A stretch of 64,000 bases of DNA from Talpa occidentalis (Eukaryota; Chordata; Mammalia; Eulipotyphla; Talpidae): positions 27,940,808-28,004,807 of the forward strand of contig NW_023603184.1 in assembly GCF_014898055.3 (NCBI RefSeq), in the 5' to 3' direction. A model generated the notes under the pieces. That model did no database searches, was not told the DNA's origin, and was given only the letters and a program-made list of their open reading frames with translations. The translations under genes and the position numbers were made by a program. Positions 1-11,526 of the stretch are shown in pieces; the stretch's first letter is position 1; every line of letters begins with the position of its first letter.

Positions 1-242
1 ATACATACAAGCACTGGGTACAGTCAGAAGCAAAGGAGGGTGAGAGAATTCACCAGAGCCAGAGCAGGGAACAGAACAGGCAGGCCGACGAAATACACTG
101 TTGAGAGGAGCAGTGGGCGGCAGGAGAGATTTGTCGCACCATGTGGGACCCTCCCCGGTGGCCGGGCATTGAACCCGTGCTGCAGAGGCTGCGGGCAGCT
201 TTGCAGCCCAGCACTCAACTGCTGCGCCACCAGGGGAGGCCC
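1..242 (-). mobile_element. tRNA-derived SINE, cut by window edge
   Basis: Read in reverse it ends ..caggggaggccc (the 5' end of the SINE) with an intact B-box-like gttcaatgc region. The 3' tail lies outside the window. It belongs to the young type ending cccagtgcttgta. Confidence 0.9.
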
Positions 243-507
243 AAGATTTATTTATTTTTATTCAAGAACTGGGGTACAGACAGGCCAGAGGCATGGGAGG
301 GTGAGAGGATTCACAAGAGACAGAGTGGGGAGCAGAACAGGCAGAAGGACCGAAATACACTGCCGAGGGGAGCAGTGGGCGAGGCAGGAGAGGTCTGCCA
401 TGCCATGTGGGATTCTCCCTGGCCGGCTGGGAATCGAACCCACACTGCAGAGGCTGCAGACAGCTTCACAGCGCTGCGCTCAACCTGCTGCGCCACTGGG
501 GAGGCCC
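243..507 (-). mobile_element. tRNA-derived SINE, older type
   Basis: It directly abuts the previous copy. The tail is aagatttatttattttta, the body has the cctctggcctgtaccccag type 3' half in reverse, and the 5' end is ctggggaggccc. Confidence 0.9.
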
Positions 508-1115
508 TGGAAAATAGAAATTTTAAATAATTTGCCTTACGATAGTTTTTTCCCATTGTTGAAGCTGGAATAAATTGGAGGACCAACCCACCCTCCCCGT
601 TCCCCCACTATCTACAGTTTGAGCAATCTTAGTTCTTTGTTTCACACTTATTCTCTTTTAGATATAATCTAGTGTTCTTCGTATTCTTCCTAAATTGTTG
701 TACCCAGAGAAGAGCAAAGAAAGGAGGCCTGTTCATTACAGTTAACAACAAAGCTTTTCACTTCATTTATTCACATTTTGTCTTTCAGTTGTTACATATA
801 TAGATATTGGATTTGAGATATCTTACTTTAAATATTTTCCAATTTTTCTTTATTGCTTTGCTTTTATTGTTTCCTTATAAGGACTTGTGAGGTTAATATT
901 TATTGAGTACTCACTGTGCATATTATAGTATTCTATATAAGAAAATTTAGAATAGAAAAAACTCATTTCTTAAGTATTTTATAGAATAGCTGAGGATAAG
1001 GTACATGTTTACTAATTAATGCTTTTAAAATAACACTTTCACTGCTATACTTAAAGCAGTGTCTAAAGCGTAAATAAATGCAGAGAAGATAGAAAAATGA
1101 AAGGAAAATATTATG

Positions 1116-1201
1116 GAAGTAGTGTTTACTGCCTACAATGGAAACCATTGAGATCAGTGTTTTTTTCCTGCCTTTCCTTTGTAGGCAGTAAACACTACTT
1201 C
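1116..1201. repeat. Perfect 23-bp inverted repeat (hairpin)
   Basis: Arm 1116-1138 is the exact reverse complement of arm 1179-1201. The 40-nt loop contains its own hairpin CAATGGAAACCATTG (1136-1150), whose first bases overlap the left arm. No TSD or known element matches. Confidence 0.95.
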
Positions 1202-1228
1202 ATCTGAAATTTATGATAGTGGTAATAA

Positions 1229-1330
1229 CCAATATCTCTTGAACATTTATTATGTGTCAGATAGTATTATATGTGCTGTGTGTATTAACTCATTTGAGCT
1301 TCACAACAGCCTCACAGGGCCAGTGATCTT
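1229..1330. repeat. MIR-like fragment
   Basis: The phrases tgaacatttattatgtgtca and ttaactcatttgagcttcac resemble the MIR core. It is short and diverged. Confidence 0.5.
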
Positions 1331-1833
1331 CCAAAACATTGAAACAACTTGTTTATCCTCACTATTATCTGGTTTCTTATAAAGTCCATCAATATCCATT
1401 ATGGAGCTTGTCAAATCAATATTCTTTTAATTATTTCTCCTAATTACTTGAAATGTGCTGCAGTGGTTATTCTTTTTTCAGTGGTTCTTTAAAAATTAAT
1501 TAGCCTTTTTTCCTAAATTTGGGTTGTTGACTCTCCATTATGAGGAAGAAGCAAGTATATTAAGTAACATAAATTGGAGTGTTTCATAAAAGTCATAGAT
1601 TCCAAATGTCTTCAGCAATTCTCTTTAAAAAACTGAATGCAGAGTTGCATATGATTCCAATTTTGTCAAGGAAAAAAAAATGAACAATTTAGGGTTATAG
1701 TTACTGAAAAGTTAAAAGGAATATTCTGATTTTAAACAGTTGCTGTTTCTAGATATGTGGATTATTGAGCTATATTTAGATTGTCATCTTTACGTTTTTC
1801 AACAATGTACATTACTTAAAAAAATCTAGATAA

Positions 1834-2090
1834 GGGGCCTCCCTGTGGAGCAGGCGGTTGAGCTTAGTGCTGTGAAGCTGTCGGCAGACTCTGCGGTGCC
1901 AGTTGGATCCCACCGTGGAGCAACCCACATGGCATGGCAGACCTCTCCTTCCTTGCCCACTGCTCCCCTCAGCAGTGTGTTTCAGTCAGTCTGTCTGTTC
2001 TGTTCCCTACTCTGTCTCTGGTGAATCCTCTCACCCCCCACACATCTGGCCTGTACCTTGGTTCTTGTATAAAGTGAAAAAAAAATTAAA
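1834..2090 (+). mobile_element. tRNA-derived SINE, older type
   Basis: It starts ggcctccctgtggagcaggc. It is flanked by the 14-bp TSD AAAAAAATCTAGAT (1818-1831 and 2091-2104). Confidence 0.92.
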
Positions 2091-2492
2091 AAAAAAATCT
2101 AGATGAACTGACTAGTTTTGAGGTAGTTATTTATATAGTGTTATGGTGTCATTTTTGATGCATATGGTTTTTATCTTTCCTCTACATTCCCGCACAATGA
2201 TGTGATCTATTTGCATGGCTTCAGCATTTGATTGTAATTTACATATTTATATCTTTAGCCTTACCTATCTTCTAATTCAGACTTTTACCCTGAATATTGG
2301 ATATCTCTATTTGGTTGTATTTAAGACCCACAAATTATATATAGGTGATAGCGAGGTCATTTCTTTTCTTTCCTCTACTGTTCCTCACATCCTCCACCCA
2401 ACATAATTCTTCGTGTTCTCTTCCAGTTAATGGTACCACCGTATATTCATTTGTTTAAAGTGCAACATTTTTTGTTTTTTTATTTTTTAAAT

Positions 2493-2759
2493 CTTTTTTT
2501 TTTTTTTTAAGGTTTTTTATTTGTATAAGAACCGGGGTAAAGGCCAGATGCGCAGGAGGGTGAGAGGATTCACTAAAAACAGAGTGGGGAACAGAACAGG
2601 CAGATTGATGAAATACACTGCTGAGGGGAACAGCAGGTGAGGCAGGAGAGATCTGCTGTGCCATGTGGGTTGCTCCACGGCGGGATTGAACTAGCACCAG
2701 AGAGGCAGCCAACAGTTTCACAGTGCTGCGCTCAACCACCTGCGCCACCAGGGAGACCC
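2493..2759 (-). mobile_element. tRNA-derived SINE, older type
   Basis: T-rich tail, full body, ends caccagggagaccc. Possible imperfect TSD AACATTTTTT on both sides. Confidence 0.9.
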
Positions 2760-3004
2760 GAAACATTTTTTAAACTCCTTTTTCCTTTTTATCATAATTG
2801 GCTATTTCATCACTTGGAAAATATTTCTTGAACCCTTACCTTCTGTCCCTGGCTCTATTTTCTCCTTCAAATGTAGCCCTTCTAAATGGTTTCTGCTTCT
2901 AGACTCCTCTTTTCCTAGCTATCCTCCCCACAACGCTAGAGTTGCTTCTGAAACAGATGCTTTAAAGTTTATCATTATTATTATTAGTATCTGATTGCAA
3001 ATTG

Positions 3005-3440
3005 AATAATAGGTACTTCTTATAAAACTCTGTGCGAGGTACTATGCTAAACAGTTTACATTAAGGCAGTGATTATTTTTCTATGTCTTTTTTTTTTTTT
3101 TTAAAGATTTATTTTATTTATACAAGAACCAGGGTATAGGCCAGATGCGCGGGAGGGTGAGAGCATTCATGAGAGACAGAGTAGGGGCAGAACAGGCAGA
3201 TCTGCTGAAATACACTGCTGAGGGGAGCAGTGGGCAAGACAGGAGAGGTCTGCCATGCCATGTGGGTTGCTCCGTGGCTGGCTGGGATCGAATTGGCACT
3301 GCAGAGGCTGTGGACAGCTTCACAGTGCTGCGCTCAACTGCCTGCGCCACCAGGGAGGCCCTCGATGTCTGTTTTGTAGATAAAGTAAGGCTTAAAGAGC
3401 TTAAGTGATTTGCTCACAATTGTATAGCTGTTTGATTTTA
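3005..3440. repeat. MIR interrupted by a SINE
   Basis: The left part (3005-3089) has taggtacttcttataaaact and gcgaggtactatgctaaaca. The right part (3362-3440) has tagataaagtaaggcttaaa and gatttgctcacaattgtata. Together they make one MIR, split by the younger SINE at 3090-3361. Confidence 0.7.
3090..3361 (-). mobile_element. tRNA-derived SINE inserted in MIR
   Basis: Full-length older type. The flanks tatgtcttt and gatgtctgt look like the TSD. It splits an MIR. Confidence 0.92.
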
Positions 3441-3954
3441 AATCAGTGTGGCCTTAACCTGTAGGAAAGTCATTCTTAATATCACCACAATTGATGTTTT
3501 AAATTTTTAACAAAGCTGTATATACATTTATTTAAAAGAATTAAATAGCTCTGCAGGACTACCTACCAAAGCTGGAGTGTCTCTGCAGATTTTCCCTCCT
3601 CTTTGTTTCAGGCTTTCTTCATATTTATCTCCATATCTCAAAATAGAAAGCTTATAGTATTCTTTATTTTTCAATTTAAAGAATTATCTGCTGACTTCTG
3701 TCAATGGAAGATACAGTTCACTACTGTCTCAAATCACATACGTGGTTCTCTGTACCATCTAATCCTCTAAATATTGTCGTTTTGCAAGTTGTTGGATACA
3801 TGTCAATATTCAAAGTTTATATCAGTGTCACTGTAAATTATTCATAGTTGAACTGTCATGGTGTATTGTGATTTTCTTTCATGTTCAACATTTCCCCTCA
3901 AATTAAAAAATGTTTTTGCTTAGTTTTCTTTGTACTTCACCATCATCACCAAAT

Positions 3955-4155
3955 GATTCTCAACTGGGGATAACCCAGAGGACCTTTGGGAATGTTGGGT
4001 GGGTGGAGGGAGGACAAGGCAGTATGCTACTGGATATCTAGTGGATAGAAGCCAGCTGTGCTGCCAAACATCATCCTACACTGCACAGGATAACCTCCCA
4101 CAACAAAGAATTATGTGGCCCCAAGTGTCAATAGTGCCACTGTTGAGAAACCCTA
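3955..4155 (+). mobile_element. MER20-type hAT element
   Basis: It starts gattctcaactggggataac, has ctgcacaggataacctccca and cacaacaaagaattatgtgg inside, and ends tgttgagaaaccct. The inverted terminal TTCTCAAC/GTTGAGAA and the body match MER20 as I remember it. It is a non-autonomous DNA transposon fossil. Confidence 0.8.
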
Positions 4156-4605
4156 AACCAGTCCAAACTCTCAAGTGTATAAATCTCCTCTTACTGTGTT
4201 CAAGCCTACCAACTTTTTGTTTGAATTTTCTTGAGTTACAGCTGTTGTTTTAGATTTGTCTTAACTCATTTTAGTGATTCCCCTCAGGTTTTTCTTATTT
4301 GGAGCTCGTGGTTCTGTATTTGGTATGTCTTTTTGCTTCCTTTCTCATTTTGGACGACTAACTTTTAATTGCTTTCTGGACTGGATATAATTTTTTGATA
4401 GATGCCTGAAAGTGACACATGACTGTAATTGCTGAATATTTTGAGACTATGCAGATATCCTGTTTCTGTTTAAACTTCGGTCCACTAATGTTTTTTGAGC
4501 ATTTTTGTGCTTTCTGACACTACCTAATGCTTTGGCATACTTCCCCCTTCCCCATTGAAAAAACTGTATCAAAAATAGGGGGTTACCAAAAACTAGCATT
4601 TCAGT

Positions 4606-4877
4606 TTTTTTTTTTTTTAAGATTTATTTATTTATACAAGAACCGGGGTACTGGCCAGATGTGCAGGAGGGTGAATGGATTCACCAGAGACAGAGCGGGG
4701 AACAGAACAGGCAGACTGACTGAAATACACTGCTGAGGGGAGCAGTGGGTGAGACAGGAGAGGTCTGCCATGCCATGTGGGCTACTCCTTGGCCCGCGGG
4801 GATCGAACCGGCACTGCATAGGCTGCGGACAGCTTCAAAGCTCTGTGCTCAACTGCCTGCGCCACTAGGGAGGCTTG
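4606..4877 (-). mobile_element. tRNA-derived SINE, older type
   Basis: Full-length. 11-bp TSD AGCATTTCAGT at 4595-4605 and 4878-4888. Confidence 0.93.
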
Positions 4878-5643
4878 AGCATTTCAGTATTTAAATACCT
4901 TTTATAAATTAAAGTTCAGGATGATATCTACTTTCAAAACTGATTAAGTGGTGTTAAGGAACTTCAGTTCAGAAAACGTGCTTAGGTGTCATGATATGAA
5001 GAAGTATGTTGTTTTATGATTTATTAGATTTTAAAGTGTTCTTTCTAGGTATTGCTGGCTTAAATCCTAATTTTTTACATCCTCCATTATAAAAAAGTCT
5101 TTGGCACAGATGACTGTGTTTGGCAAATGATTGACAAAAAATCTTTTACATCAAGATTTTTAAAAGCCAGACATTTTTCCTGAGTCTGGTTTTCTGTTGG
5201 TATAATGGAAAAAGGGATGGATATAAGTGAGGTGTTTGTAAGCAGAAATCTCCTTTCTGCCCGGTAGCATACTTCTATTTACTTTGTTTTAGGTTTGGGT
5301 GCAGTAGTAGTTGGCCTTTTTTTTTTTTTTTTCTTAATGAAACTAAACTGAACCGTGCATATGAAAGTAACCATGAATGTTTTCATTTACACAAAATTGT
5401 TGCTACAACTCTGTTGAGAGATACTGGTTTAATGAAAATTGCTAAGATATATGTATTGAATTTTGATGTTTTTTTAAAACTATGCTCTTAAAGTTCTGTC
5501 CATCCACTCTTTCATTCTACAAGAGAAATGCAGCTTAGTTCTAGATTCTGGTTAATCTATTGGAAGAGGCAAATGTGAGGAAACAGTTATATATAGTAGG
5601 GAGATAAAATGGGACCATATAACAGGGAGCCACCAGTTTTATT

Positions 5644-5975
5644 TATTTTTTTTATTTTTATTTTTAAAATTTTATTTATTTATACATACATACATACATA
5701 CATACATACATACATACATACATACATACAAGCACTGGGTACAGTCAGAAGCACGGGAGGGTGAGAGAATTCACCAGAGCCAGAGCGGGGAGCAGAGCAG
5801 TAAGAAGGACCGAAGTACACTGCTGAGGGGAGCAGCGGGCGGCAGGAGAGTCTGTGCGCCATGTGGGACCCTCCTCCAGTGGCCGGGGAGCAGCCGGGGA
5901 TCGAACCGGTGCTGCAGAGGCTGTGGGCAGCTTCGCAACCCAGCGCTCAACCCGCTGTGCCACCGGGGAGGCCCT
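5644..5975 (-). mobile_element. tRNA-derived SINE, young type, with expanded tail
   Basis: 14-bp TSD CCACCAGTTTTATT (5630-5643 and 5976-5989). The tail has grown a (CATA)n microsatellite at 5683-5730. The body has the ggccggggagcagcc insert typical of the young type. Confidence 0.95.
5683..5730. repeat. (CATA)n microsatellite in SINE tail
   Basis: Twelve near-perfect tetranucleotide units arise from the SINE's A-rich tail. Confidence 0.95.
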
Positions 5976-6036
5976 CCACCAGTTTTATTGAGGGGATCCT
6001 GTGAGAATGTAACATTTGAAGTAGACTACAAAGGAT

Positions 6037-6491
6037 TGTTACAGAGCAACCCCATATAAAACGGGTTGCCTGACTATGGGTCCTCACCCACATGCTTAAA
6101 GGGAACTTATTAATGCTAAACTGCGGGTACACACAAAAGTTTGATAAAAGGCTTATTTACAAGGGAAGCGGGAATGGGGAAATGAATAACTCAGGGAGAA
6201 AAAGAGGGTGATAAGCTTGTAAATGTGTCCTACCCCTTCTGCTGACCCGGAATCCCTATGACCCACTAAGCTGGTGAAAAACCATGCGCTGTCAGGTCAA
6301 GAGAGCGACCCCAGCCACGTGGCTGGTTACATATTCAAACAGAGAATCTGCCTGCTTAACTCCTCCCTCAGGTCCTTGCAACCCTCCCTTTGGGGATCAT
6401 GGGATTTGTAGTTCCCAGTGTCTTGATGGAGTGGGGGTGGAGTCCACAAAGCCTGTACAGAGTTTACTCAGGACATCCTTTCCCCCTAACA
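6037..6491 (-). mobile_element. Solo LTR, class I endogenous retrovirus type
   Basis: The plus strand begins tgttacagagc and ends ccctaaca, giving TG...CA ends. The 4-bp sequence GGAT occurs immediately before (6033-6036) and after (6492-6495), a 4-bp TSD typical of gammaretrovirus-like integration. No internal retroviral genes are seen. GC content is higher than the surroundings. Orientation is inferred from the placement of a possible polyadenylation zone on the minus strand. It carries a ZNF143-like motif (6395-6417). Confidence 0.68.
6395..6417 (-). promoter_or_regulatory. ZNF143/THAP11-like site in solo LTR
   Basis: The minus strand reads ACTACAAATCCCATGAT within a longer match to the ZNF143 (Staf) binding site, whose core is ACTACAANTCCCA. 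It sits in a solo LTR about 15.8 kb upstream of USP47 exon 2. Activity is not shown by sequence alone. Confidence 0.5.
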
Positions 6492-6731
6492 GGATGACTT
6501 GATTGCCAGGTAAAGAAGGAGGTTAAGAATGAGTAGAATTTAAAACACAAAAGTTTGTAATGGATTTTAGTAAGTGGCAAAAGTTTAGTGTAGCTGCGTG
6601 GGGTTCCTGGGTGCCTGGGCCAGTTAAGTGAGAGAGAAGATAGTTTTGTCAGGTTGTATCTCAAAACTGAAGGCTTTGTATGCCTATAAGGAGTTTAGAT
6701 TTTTATTGTGTACACATTAGGGGGCAGGACT

Positions 6732-7505
6732 TTTTTTTTCCCCCACAGAAAAAGATTTTTAAAAATAATTGTTATAAAGTTTACTTGCTGAACTTATTCA
6801 CTAGACATTTTAACTTGCATGAATTTTTATGTCCCTACATTAATATTAAAAATTTACACACATAAAAATGAGGGAAGGGGGAACTTAGTAAGACCCTATT
6901 CTCTCACCTATTATTTTGTTTGTTTTTTGGTGATCATATATTAGGTACTTTGTTTTTGTTTTTTTAAGAATGAATTGTTTCCCATCATATTACATCTTAG
7001 GCACATTCTTCACCTATGACTTGTGCTGGCAGGATATCCTTAGGCATAATTATTACATTTTGATATATAGATAACACTCCAGTAGGTGTCTTCAAATAGG
7101 AACATTAGCTAGACCTCATTTGCCACTGGGAAAGTGTTAGTAGCTGCGCTCTGGGAGTGTAGCTCTGTTCTGAAAAATTGAGCAACTTCTCACACTTGGT
7201 GCTGTAAAGGAAGTTTGCTAGTGAGAAGTTCATTCTACTTCTGATTTTCACTGACAGCCACAGTGCAGAGCTTGTAATGATGTGATTTCCTTACCTTTTC
7301 TGTATAAAGAAAATTCTTGTGAATGACTTGTAGCTGGTTGAGTCCTGAGTGCTTTACCACTGATTTGTTTGCATGCATTTGTCTTGGTAGCAGCCATAGT
7401 ATAGAGAACTCCTTTTCGCCCTTCCTTTTGGATGAAGCGCAGCAGGCTAGAGGTGGCACTGGTAGTAGAGAGTGTTGATTCTAGTGGTGTGACAGTAGCG
7501 GTCAT
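6732..7505 (-). pseudogene. H3-3A: H3.3 histone processed pseudogene (decayed)
   Basis: The minus strand starting at 7397 reads MAATKTNACKQISGKALRTQ, matching the H3 N-tail, then continues in a shifted frame with a match to VKKPHRYRPGTVALREIRR. Nucleotide matching to the H3.3 coding sequence continues to a stop equivalent at 6997-6999. Several stops and shifts interrupt it, and the coding span is about 401 nt against 411 expected. Downstream, TGATGGGAAACA and ATGCAAGTTAAAATGT match the H3-3A 3'UTR as I remember it. An A run follows at the 6732 end. No introns are present. It is a dead retrocopy; the exact 5' limit and the choice of H3-3A over H3-3B rest on memory of the UTR. Confidence 0.82.
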
Positions 7506-7572
7506 AGCAGCAGGAACGACATATTTTCAATTGGGCTTAATGAGTCTTCCAATTTTCCAAATAAAATTATAC

Positions 7573-8186
7573 TGTTACAGGGCAGGGAGAGGGGCATCCC
7601 AGGACCCCCAAACCTGCCCACTTTAAACAGGTTCTTGCCATCTGCTGCATCAAGACAAAACATGTAAGACTTTAATGGAAAGGAACGTTAATACAATTAG
7701 TGTGCAGCAAAGACAAAAGAATACAGTTTCCAAATCCAGCAGTAGAAGTTACCCATGCCCTCGAAGTTACCCATTCCCTGGAAGGTAAATGCCCAGCCAA
7801 ACAGGGTTGGCTCAAAGCAGGGCCACTGAAACCTGGAAGCCTGTTACAAGTCTAAGGCACCTTCTGGTGGGGACCCATAGGATAGAGGCACATGGGGCCC
7901 AGCACATCTGGGACAGAAGGAGCAAAATCAGGAAAAAGCTGTTTTTATTAACCTCCCCATGGGGCCCACGTCTGTTTCAACCAGTCCAAGACCAAGAAGA
8001 AAATGCAGTTTCTTCACATGTCTCTTTGCTCCATGTGCCTCCTCTAGGTTTCTTCCTTGCATCTAATCATTCTTCCTTCCTCTCCCAGTCTTCTCTCCAG
8101 CTTCTTCTCCCTGCTCAGCTCCTCCCTGCCTTGGGTGGGGCAGGGAACCTGGAACCTCCCCTTTTCCAGGGGACCACCCTGTTACA
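7573..8186 (-). mobile_element. LTR-like element, 614 bp
   Basis: The plus strand starts tgttacaggg and ends ccctgttaca, so the termini are near-perfect 10-bp inverted repeats with TG...CA ends. The minus strand holds taataaaa and attaaa A-rich signals. No matching TSD was found, so the exact edges or the element class are uncertain. It has a relative at 14830-15215. Confidence 0.55.
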
Positions 8187-8235
8187 GTTTCAGATATTGG
8201 AAAAGCTTGATAGAGACCTTTTCCAGAAAAGTCAG

Positions 8236-9262
8236 ATTTACTGAGGCATAATTTATATACAATAGAACTTGCCCTTTAAAGGCACACAGTTTAATGAAAT
8301 TTGGCAAACTTTTAGTTATTTACCGCCACACCACAATCAAGATACAGAATATCTCCACCTAAAAAAGTTTTCTCATGCCCCTAGTAGTCGTTTCCTTCCC
8401 CTACCTCCAGACCCTGCACCTGCTAATCTATTTTCTGTCCTCATATTTCCTTTCTAGAATATCATTTTAATGGATTTGTGTAGTATGTAGCATTTTATAT
8501 CTGACTTCTTTCATCTAGTGTAAACTATGAGAGTCATCTAAGTCCTTGCAGGTATCACTAGTCTTCCTTATTTATTTATTTATTTTTTATTTTTATTTTT
8601 TTTTAAAGATTTATTTATTTATTTATACAAGCACTGGGTACAGTCAGAAGCGCGGGAGGGCGAGAGAATTCACCAGAGCCAGAGCGGGGAGCAGAACAGG
8701 CAGAATGATGAAGTACACTGCTGAGGGGAGCAGCGGGCGGCAGGAGAGGTCTGCGCGCCATGTGGGACCCTCCTCTGGTGGCCGGGGAGCAGCTGGGGAT
8801 CGAACCAGCATTGCAGAGGTTGTGGGCAGCTCCACAACCCAGCGCTCAACCGCTGCGCCACGGGGGAGGCCCACTAGTCTTCCTTTTTAATTCCTGAATG
8901 CCGCAATTTGTCTATCCAGTTACCAGCAGACGGATATTCAGGTTGTTTCCAGTTTTTTTTGACTCACAGTAAAGCTCTTACAGATATTTGTGTGAACTTT
9001 TTAGGGTGGTCATATGTCTTCATATGTTAAACTTTGTAAGAAACTGCCGAACTCTTTTCTAAAATGACTGCACTGTTTTGCATTCCAGTGAGCAATGTAT
9101 GAGTATTTATTTGCGCTGCACCCTTGTTGGTACTTGGCAAAAGTCAGTTTCTTTTAGTTTTTTAACCATTCTGGTAGTGTGTAGTGATATCTCTTTGTGG
9201 TTTAATTTGCATTTCTCTAATGACTAATGATGTAGAACATCTTTTCATGTGTTTGAGGTTTC
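8236..9262 (-). mobile_element. L1 3' region, antisense
   Basis: The start gatttactgaggcataatt and later phrases such as tgtgtagtgatatctctttg are typical of the 3' part of old L1M elements in reverse. It is split by a SINE at 8570-8871 with a clear 14-bp TSD. Confidence 0.75.
8570..8871 (-). mobile_element. tRNA-derived SINE, young type
   Basis: 14-bp perfect TSD CACTAGTCTTCCTT (8556-8569 and 8872-8885). It lies inside an antisense L1. Confidence 0.95.
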
Positions 9263-9657
9263 CTAATAAGCCTGATCTAGAAAACTTACTTTATACAAGC
9301 ATTACATGATTACAGTTTTACTAGGTACTGATAGGAGAGAGAGAAGAAAAGGAGTTTGTTTTACATGAGAAAACACTGATGATTATGGTAATTGTAAGCA
9401 TTTTGGTAGGCTATTTGAGGAAGGGTTTATGTATAGTTAGCTGGTTTGATGAAAAGGACAGTGGTTTGGGAATCAGTCAGTTCAGTGGTTTGACTTTTTT
9501 TATTGTTTAATTATACCTTTTTCTTCTTTCATTTGGAATGAGGGAGTTGGAATTGACAAAGTACAATTTTTTATGTAAATTATAAATCTACATGAATTTT
9601 AGTTAGTAGGGTTTTTTCTTTCGCTATTCTTTTAGTCATAGGATTTTAAACTTTGTG

Positions 9658-9779
9658 AGGTTTTTTTTTTTTGTTGTTGGTGGGACCCTTGCCAGTGGCC
9701 GGGGATCGAACTGGCACTGCAGAGGCTGCGGGCAGCCTCACAACCCAGCGCTCAACCGCTGTGCCACCAGGGGAGGCCC
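9658..9779 (-). mobile_element. Short tRNA-only SINE
   Basis: Only the tRNA-like 5' half is present. Read in sense it ends ..gggtcccaccaacaacaa then an A run. TSD TAAACTTTGTG at 9647-9657 and 9780-9790 shows that the short form itself was inserted. Confidence 0.92.
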
Positions 9780-10921
9780 TAAACTTTGTGTTTTAATCAG
9801 AAAAAAAAAGTTGAAGATTTTTTTCCTTTTGGTGAATCTAATTGCCCCCCAAAAGACAATCTATTTGAAATTTTAAATACTATAAATTATGTTTTATTAT
9901 AGTTGAGGATTATGTTTTTCTTAAATCTTTTATAAGGATAATTGCTGGTAGTTTTATAGTAATGTCTTTAGTGTGATGTTATTATAACTTATCGGGCATT
10001 TTCAGGATATTCTCTTTTGTTTTTAGAAAAACTGTTAACCCTGAGAGTGCGAGCTCAGTGGCTTGCATAGGATTGCATTAGCTAAAGAAAAAAAGTAACA
10101 CATTGACCTGAGGATTCTAGCCTAGATGGTTTGCCCCTGCAGTACATAGTTCTTTGCATTATAGGTCATTCCAGTAGGAAATAGTCTTTAAATAGATTTA
10201 TAGAACCTTAACATTTTTTCAGCTCTTTAATTTTATGTTCAGAGTATTATAGGAATGTAATATTCTTAGATTAAAATGATTGTCTTTGCTTCTAGTAAAA
10301 AAAGTAGGACAGTAGATAATATAAACAAGCTTCTTTGATTTAGTAATAATGCAACAGAACATTCAAGACCTGTAAACAAGTCAGTTGTTTTCACAAGCTG
10401 AGTCACTACTTGTCAACAACTGCCTACTCATGGAAGAAAATTTAACGGCAATCAAAAATAAAGATACAGGAATAGTAAAAGGAATATTTCTCCTCTTGAG
10501 ACTAGTGTTAGTTTCTAAGTTTAGATACCTACAGTGTATTATTGGTGGATCACCCATTATCAGTAGTAGGAAAACTATTAAAAGGAGTAAGACAGAAGTG
10601 GGAGGAGTATTAAGCATAGAAGAGGAAAAAGAATGCCATTATAATTATAATGCAACAAGTATGTTAACATTATATAGTCATCTTAAAACCTGTATTTCTT
10701 AAGAGACCTGTGTTCATATGTGACTTTAGGCAAGTCATTTCAGGTTTCTGTATTTCTTTTCGTTCCTCTGTGAAATAAATACCTTGATCTGATGTCCAAA
10801 GGTCCATCCAGGTTTAAATATAATTCTGTGCCATACGTGATGAATTATCTTATTGATTGACTGTTAATATTCTTTTAAATTGCTGAAACTTGCCATTGTT
10901 TTCTACTAATCCAATGAATGT

Positions 10922-11187
10922 TTTTTTTGAAAGATTTATTTATTTATGCATACAAGAAATGGGGTACAGGCCAGAGGTGTGGTGGGTGAGAGGATTCACC
11001 AGAGACAGAGTGGAGAACAGAACAGGCAGATTGAATGAAATATACTGCTGAGGGGAGCAGTGGGCAAGTCAGCAGAGGTCTGCTGTGCTATGTGGGTAGC
11101 TCCCTGGCCAGGGATCAAACTTGTGCTGCAGTGACTGCGGATAGCCTCAGAAGTTGCATCTTAACCCCTTGCTTCACCAGGGAGGCC
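10922..11187 (-). mobile_element. tRNA-derived SINE, older type
   Basis: Flanked by ctaatccaatgaatgtt and ctaatccaaagaatgtt (about 10906 and 11188), a TSD with one change. Confidence 0.92.
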
Positions 11188-11205
11188 CTAATCCAAAGAA
11201 TGTTT

Positions 11206-11526
11206 GTTTTTTATTTATTTATTTATTTATTAAGATTTATTATTTATTTATACAAGCACTGGGCACAGTCAGAAGTGCGGGAGGGCGAGAGAATTCACCA
11301 GAGCCAGAGCGGGGAGCAGAGCAGGCAGAAGGACCCAAGTACACTGCTGAGGGGAACAGTGGGCAGCAGGAGAGGTCTGCGCGCCATGTGGGACCCTCCT
11401 CTGGTGGCCGGGGAGCAGCCCGCCATGTGGGACCCTCCTCCGGTGGCCGGGGAACAGCGGGGATTGAACCGCCGCTGCAGAGGCTGCGGGCAGCTTTGCA
11501 ACCCAGAGCTCAACTGCTGCGCCACG
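11206..11526 (-). mobile_element. tRNA-derived SINE with internal tandem duplication
   Basis: It follows directly after the TSD of the previous copy. A 38-39-bp block (cgccatgtgggaccctcctc...) is present twice at 11382-11420 and 11421-11458. The 5' terminal ggggaggccc is missing; the copy stops at gcgccac. Confidence 0.92.

Noticed and set aside
40..573. 177-codon open frame
   Set aside because: It covers two adjacent reverse SINEs and has no match to a protein family.
5683..5730. Regular short repeats considered as an array
   Set aside because: It is a tetranucleotide microsatellite with no spacers; no CRISPR-like structure exists in the window.
7789..8244. 151-codon open frame
   Set aside because: It lies within the LTR-like element and extends into L1; no retroviral protein similarity is seen.
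10385..10702. 105-codon open frame outside repeats
   Set aside because: No recognisable motif, no splice or promoter context, and AT-driven composition; most likely chance.
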